Shown here piece after piece: positions 7,718 through 10,420 of a stretch of DNA of 10,420 nucleotides. Origin of the DNA: SIG587 sp045531585. GTDB taxonomy: Bacteria; Bacillota; Clostridia; Oscillospirales; Acutalibacteraceae. The notes under the pieces were generated by a model, which was not told the DNA's origin, searched no databases, and saw only the letters and a list, made by a program, of their open reading frames with translations. The stretch's first letter is position 1. Each line of letters begins with the position of its first letter. The DNA lies in assembly GCA_045531585.1 (NCBI GenBank), contig JAZSEH010000032.1:1-10420 (forward strand), written 5' to 3'. A program made the translations under genes and the position numbers.

Positions 7718-8433
7718 AAAACATATACGAAGATATTATAACCCTGCGCACCTGCGATTTTGACAGGTACCTTAGAATAAACGCTTCAAGTGTGCTTGAC
7801 CTTTTCCAGGAGGTTGCAGGTGCCCACGCCGAGAGTCTGGGAATCGGTTTTAAATCGACCCTTGAAAAAAACCTTTTATGGGTACTTACAAAGGTTAAAT
7901 TTGAAATTATTAAACAGCCCCAAATACATACCAAGGTGAGAGTGGTTACCTGGCCCCTTACCCCTTCAAAAATAACCCTGCGCCGTGAGTATGAGGTTTA
8001 TTCTGAGGATGGCGAGCTGCTTATAATAGGAAGCTCTGAGTGGGTATTTATGCACAGCGAGCTTCGACGTATAATGCCCGCTAAGGACGTATACCCTGAT
8101 ATACCCTTGCTTGAGAAAATGACCTTTGAGGAAAAATTTTCCAAGGTAAAAATGCCCGATGCCAAGACCAAAGATTATCACCTTATTCCACGTTTCAGCG
8201 ATATTGATATGAATTCCCACGTTAATAATACAAAATACGCAAGCTTTGTGCTGGACGCCTTTAACCCTGAGGAAAAGGATGAAATAAAGGCGGTACAAAT
8301 AGACTACCACCGCGAGGTTAAATGCGGAAACCGGCTTTTAATAAGCTACTGTCTGCAAGAAAAAGAGCTTTACGCCAAGGGCGAAAGCTCCGACTCAGAG
8401 GTAATGTTTAACTGTAAGATTATATTTGCATAA
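7714..8433 (+). CDS. Acyl-ACP thioesterase (FatA/FatB-like, double hotdog)
   Basis: This enzyme hydrolyses acyl-acyl-carrier-protein to release free fatty acids, drawing chains out of fatty-acid synthesis in the cytoplasm. The 239 residues match the size of bacterial acyl-ACP thioesterases. The N-terminal hotdog (about 1-130) has LDLFQEVAGAHAESLGIG, LLWVLTKVKFEI and VVTWPLTPSKITLRREYEV. The C-terminal hotdog carries the catalytic stretch RFSDIDMNSHVNNTKYASFV (D165, N167, H169; residues 160-179), the family's hallmark D-x-N-x-H-V-N-N. Chain-length preference cannot be read from the sequence. The gene starts inside the end of tatD (ATGA overlap), with AAGGAG at 7694-7699, 14 bases upstream, so it is the last member of the tightly coupled metG-tatD block. 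I see no frameshift or missing catalytic residue. Confidence 0.92.
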   Translation: MKNIYEDIITLRTCDFDRYLRINASSVLDLFQEVAGAHAESLGIGFKSTLEKNLLWVLTKVKFEIIKQPQIHTKVRVVTWPLTPSKITLRREYEVYSEDGELLIIGSSEWVFMHSELRRIMPAKDVYPDIPLLEKMTFEEKFSKVKMPDAKTKDYHLIPRFSDIDMNSHVNNTKYASFVLDAFNPEEKDEIKAVQIDYHREVKCGNRLLISYCLQEKELYAKGESSDSEVMFNCKIIFA

Positions 8434-8436
8434 AAC

Positions 8437-8474
8437 CACCCCGCTTCGGCTAAACTAATGCTGAAAGCGGGGTG
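8437..8474 (+). terminator. GC-rich hairpin: weak terminator and/or SD-sequestering stem
   Basis: A perfect 10-bp stem (8437-8446 with 8465-8474), extended inward by cggc/gctg with one G-U pair and a bulged A, follows the thioesterase stop by three bases. Only four T residues follow (gatttta), which is weak for an intrinsic terminator. The right arm is the GGGGTG that forms the Shine-Dalgarno of the next small gene, so the closed hairpin would hide that ribosome site. It may both attenuate the operon and restrict translation of the small gene. Confidence 0.6.
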
Positions 8475-8480
8475 ATTTTA

Positions 8481-8603
8481 ATGAACGAAAACAATAACTT
8501 TAACCGTAATGATCAGAACAAAAACGATCAGAATAAAAATAACCAGAACAAGAACAATCAGAACAAGAACGACAACAAGAAAAATAACGACCAGAATCGT
8601 TAG
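8481..8603 (+). CDS. 40-residue asparagine-rich repeat protein, unknown function
   Basis: A short reading frame of 40 codons ending in TAG. The GGGGTGAT at 8469-8476 is a good ribosome site, with a GGTGA core about five bases before the ATG. A strong terminator follows 12 bases after the stop, as expected for a real last gene. By count the product holds 20 Asn, 6 Lys, 5 Gln, 4 Asp, 2 Arg and one each of Met, Glu and Phe, so it must be disordered, very polar and net positive. Residues 11-30 are four five-residue repeats, (D/N)QNKN. I do not recognise a family. Small Asn/Gln/Lys-rich proteins of spore-formers, such as gamma-type small acid-soluble spore proteins, are a loose compositional comparison only. 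The alternative is that it is not translated and the stretch is a repetitive leader or 3' UTR. Confidence 0.6.
   Translation: MNENNNFNRNDQNKNDQNKNNQNKNNQNKNDNKKNNDQNR
8511..8570 (+). repeat. Four tandem 15-bp coding repeats
   Basis: Four in-register 15-base units start at 8511, 8526, 8541 and 8556, with consensus RAYCAGAAYAARAAY. They differ at a few positions. Most differences are synonymous third-base changes (aac/aat, aaa/aag); the others swap Asp for Asn at the first codon. That pattern fits selection on the peptide rather than on the DNA. Confidence 0.85.
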
Positions 8604-8614
8604 TCAACTGTTCA

Positions 8615-8648
8615 AAAAATCCCCTGCAGTTTTTTGCAGGGGATTTTT
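8615..8648. terminator. Bidirectional intrinsic terminator between convergent genes
   Basis: A perfect 14-bp inverted repeat (8615-8628 with 8635-8648) with loop gttttt. The GC core is cccctgca/tgcagggg, flanked by A residues on the left and T residues on the right. Each strand therefore reads a stem followed by a U tract. It lies 12 bp after the small Asn-rich gene and 10 bp after the stop of the convergent beta-CASP gene, so it probably ends both transcripts. Confidence 0.92.
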
Positions 8649-8658
8649 GTGTAAATAT

Positions 8659-10260
8659 TTAGCGGCTCCACTTTCGGCAAAGCTCATTTATTTGGTCGGT
8701 AAGCTTGGCTATATCCTTATTTGCAGCCTCACGCATTGAGCCAATTACACTCATAAGACGGTTACCTGCTGCTAAAAGCTTTGCAAAGGCGGGACTTATC
8801 CTTGCCTTCTCAGTAGTCTTTTTAACCTTTACGGTAGTATTGCCCCGAGCGGTGCAGGTATCCTCGATAAGATTATAAACGGCTCCATTATAGGGTGCGG
8901 TAGCGGGGAATCCTAATTTAGCGGTAATTGTGTCAGCAAAAGTATCGCACACGGCATCGTCGCCGTGATTAACAAACACTCGCGTAGGCTTATTTTTAAG
9001 CGCCCCAAGCCAGTTGAGCATTATATCCCTGTCGGCGTGGCCGCTTATGCCTTGCATAGTTTCAATTTTAGCATTTACATTTATTTCCTCGCCAAAAAGC
9101 TTGACCTGAGTTGCGCCGTCTATAAGAAGTCGGCCAAGGCTACCCTCGCTCTGGTAGCCTACAAACAAAATTGTACTATCCCCTCGCCATAGGTTATGCT
9201 TCAAATGATGGCGGATTCGCCCTGCCTCGCACATACCACTGGCAGAAAGAATAACCTTAGGCATAGTGTCCTCGTTAATAAGCTTTGACTCTTCAGAGGT
9301 AACACTGACACGCAGGTCATCGAAAAGTATGGGATTTTTGCCCTGACCTAAAAGTTCAAGAGTTTCCTCATCATAATACTCCATTATATCTCCGCCGTAG
9401 ATTCCCGTTGCTTGCACCGCAAGTGGGCTATCAACATAAACGGGAAAGCCCCCGTGTCCCTTTATCAGCCCCTGCTCTTTTACGGTGCGCATAAGGTACA
9501 GAATTTCCTGTGTTCTGCCAACGGCAAAGCAAGGAATAACAACATTTCCGCCCCTGTCAAAGGTTTCCTGTAAAACACGGGTAAGCTGAGCCAGATAATC
9601 AGGACGCTGGCCGTGAAGCCTATCACCGTAGGTGGATTCAATTACAACAAAGTCAGCCTTTTCGGGATATTCAGGGTCACGGATAAGGGGACGGTTTACG
9701 TTGCCTAAATCTCCTGAGAAAAGTATAGTTTTCTCGGTGCCTTCATGCACAACGGTAACGCTTATGCTTGCAGAGCCAAGAAGATGCCCCGCATCCTGCA
9801 TAGATATTTTTACTCCCTGTGCTATTTCATAGGTTTCCTCATAATCACAGGGAACAAACTGTTTAAGGGTCTGCTGAGCGTCAGACAGGGTATAAAGCGG
9901 AACGTACTCCTCCTTGCCTGCTCGCCTTGCCTTTTTATTGCGCCATAACGCCTCCGATTCCTGAATATAGGCCGAGTCAAGTAGCATAATATTGCAAAGC
10001 TTAACGGTTGCGGCGGTGGCATAAATGCTACCCTTAAAACCATTGGCTACAAGCCAGGGTAATTTTCCCGAATGGTCAATATGAGCGTGGGTAAGAAGCA
10101 CAACATCTATATCCCCGGGAAAAAGCGGAAAATCACAGTTTTCATATATATCTGCGCCCTGTTCCAAACCGCAGTCTATGAGTATTTTTTTGCCTGCCGC
10201 CTCTAACAGTGTGGCGGAGCCTGTAACCTCATGTGCGGCACCTAAAAATGTAAGCCTCAT
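8659..10260 (-). CDS. MBL-fold/beta-CASP RNA-processing nuclease-like protein (CPSF/YSH1 type)
   Basis: Metallo-beta-lactamase-fold hydrolase with an inserted beta-CASP domain and C-terminal RMMBL region, the architecture of RNA-specific endo/exonucleases such as CPSF73 and its bacterial homologues. The 533 residues begin MRLTFLGAAHEVTGSATLL. Zinc-site motifs are HAHIDHSG (H58, H60, D62, H63), DAGHLLGS (H159) and SGDLG (D184). Beta-CASP motifs are VIESTYGDR, SASGMCEAGRIRHHL, SGHADR (H408) and VFVNHGD (H432). All metal ligands are present, so it should be active. A basic, helical tail of about 70 residues after the RMMBL domain may aid RNA binding or oligomerisation (inference). It is not a classical RNase J, which differs in domain order and motifs. 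The substrate is unknown. The ATG at 10260 is chosen because AGGAG lies eight bases upstream. It is transcribed convergently to the rlmB operon and has no co-directional neighbour here. Confidence 0.92.
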   Translation of the reverse strand: MRLTFLGAAHEVTGSATLLEAAGKKILIDCGLEQGADIYENCDFPLFPGDIDVVLLTHAHIDHSGKLPWLVANGFKGSIYATAATVKLCNIMLLDSAYIQESEALWRNKKARRAGKEEYVPLYTLSDAQQTLKQFVPCDYEETYEIAQGVKISMQDAGHLLGSASISVTVVHEGTEKTILFSGDLGNVNRPLIRDPEYPEKADFVVIESTYGDRLHGQRPDYLAQLTRVLQETFDRGGNVVIPCFAVGRTQEILYLMRTVKEQGLIKGHGGFPVYVDSPLAVQATGIYGGDIMEYYDEETLELLGQGKNPILFDDLRVSVTSEESKLINEDTMPKVILSASGMCEAGRIRHHLKHNLWRGDSTILFVGYQSEGSLGRLLIDGATQVKLFGEEINVNAKIETMQGISGHADRDIMLNWLGALKNKPTRVFVNHGDDAVCDTFADTITAKLGFPATAPYNGAVYNLIEDTCTARGNTTVKVKKTTEKARISPAFAKLLAAGNRLMSVIGSMREAANKDIAKLTDQINELCRKWSR

Positions 10261-10268
10261 ACTTTTCA

Positions 10269-10273
10269 CTCCT
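10269..10273 (-). promoter_or_regulatory. Shine-Dalgarno deciding the beta-CASP gene start
   Basis: On the minus strand AGGAG is followed by eight bases and then the ATG at 10260. An in-frame GTG at 10269 overlaps this site and so cannot be the start that it serves. Confidence 0.85.
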
Positions 10274-10280
10274 TTATCTC

Positions 10281-10286
10281 ATTATA
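10281..10286 (-). promoter_or_regulatory. Possible -10 box for the beta-CASP gene
   Basis: On the minus strand a TATAAT lies in the palindrome ATTATAAT at the outer edge of the repeat, the mirror of the one before rlmB. A start about 7 bases downstream would fall right at the ribosome site, giving an unusually short leader, and no good -35 is seen. The real promoter may lie deeper in the repeat or beyond the window. Confidence 0.25.
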
Positions 10287-10375
10287 ATGAAAATAGGTTG
10301 GTGAAAAAGCGCAAATGCGCTTTTTCACGGACAAATTAACAATTGTCCGTGAAATTATATAAATAATTTCACCTA

Positions 10376-10420
10376 ATTCATTGCAATGATGTCGGTGTAA
10401 ATAATCAGAGATTATTTACA
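10376..10420 (+). repeat. Terminal direct repeat, copy 2
   Basis: These bases are identical in sequence and orientation to 1-45. They hold the central palindrome and the first hairpin of the other half-element. The identity ends exactly at the window edge, as expected of an assembly overlap. Confidence 0.97.

Larger units (their letters stand above)
10281..10420. repeat. Hairpin-rich repeat, right half-element
   Basis: This gene-free stretch upstream of the beta-CASP gene starts at the palindrome ATTATAAT (10281-10288) and carries stems at 10301-10312/10317-10328 (12 bp, loop aaat), 10326-10334/10343-10351 (9 bp) and 10349-10358/10363-10372 (10 bp, loop ataa). The palindrome tcattgcaatga follows at 10378-10389, then the 11-bp stem at 10396-10406/10410-10420. 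The middle stem shares three bases with each neighbour, so alternative foldings compete. Order and spacing mirror 1-119. Confidence 0.75.

Noticed and set aside
8511..8570. CRISPR-like array in the 15-bp repeats
   Set aside because: Units are contiguous with no spacers, are far too short, and keep one reading frame.
8509..8739. 76-codon frame of Thr/Arg/Ile repeats on the plus strand
   Set aside because: It is the shifted frame of the Asn-rich repeats, runs through the terminator into the convergent gene and has no ribosome site.
1..10420. Small circular plasmid or phage suggested by matching ends
   Set aside because: There are no replication, mobilisation, capsid or integrase genes, and the content is chromosomal housekeeping; a repeat-limited contig explains the ends better.

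Overview
The window looks like chromosomal DNA of an uncultured Gram-positive anaerobe of the class Clostridia, probably near the Ruminococcaceae/Oscillospirales. This rests on several things: moderate GC; strong AGGTGAT-type Shine-Dalgarno sequences; the metG-tatD pairing typical of Firmicutes; a bacterial acyl-ACP thioesterase; and stem-loop-rich intergenic repeats of a kind I associate with gut Clostridia. The lineage is inference from style, not from a marker search.

Layout. Positions 1-119 are a chain of short perfect hairpins. From 165 to 8433 six genes run on the + strand with almost no gaps: rlmB (23S rRNA 2'-O-methyltransferase); a 939-residue membrane protein that I read as a catalytically dead P1B-type ATPase behind a long charged coiled-coil region; a polytopic O-antigen-ligase/Wzy-like protein; metG (methionyl-tRNA synthetase); tatD (metal-dependent DNase); and an acyl-ACP thioesterase. 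Junctions are 19 bp, 36 bp, 5 bp, a 1-base overlap and a 4-base overlap, so this is very likely one transcription unit. After a GC-rich hairpin comes a 40-codon gene, half of whose residues are asparagine. A strong bidirectional terminator follows. The convergent gene on the - strand (10260 to 8659) encodes an MBL/beta-CASP nuclease-like protein. Positions 10281-10420 are another hairpin chain.

The first 45 and last 45 bases are identical. Both lie in the hairpin-rich DNA, and the two ends joined through this overlap form a near-symmetric element of about 214 bp, bounded on each side by the palindrome ATTATAAT. This is either a circularly closed assembly or, more likely given the housekeeping genes, a contig broken at both ends in copies of one dispersed repeat.

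How the genes work together. rlmB, metG and the beta-CASP protein belong to RNA and translation functions, tatD to nucleic-acid metabolism and the thioesterase to fatty-acid metabolism. The two membrane proteins between rlmB and metG have no obvious link to these. The pseudo-ATPase is the best candidate here for undescribed biology: it keeps the eight-helix P1B architecture, but the phosphorylated Asp motif, the CPC motif and the other catalytic signatures are gone.
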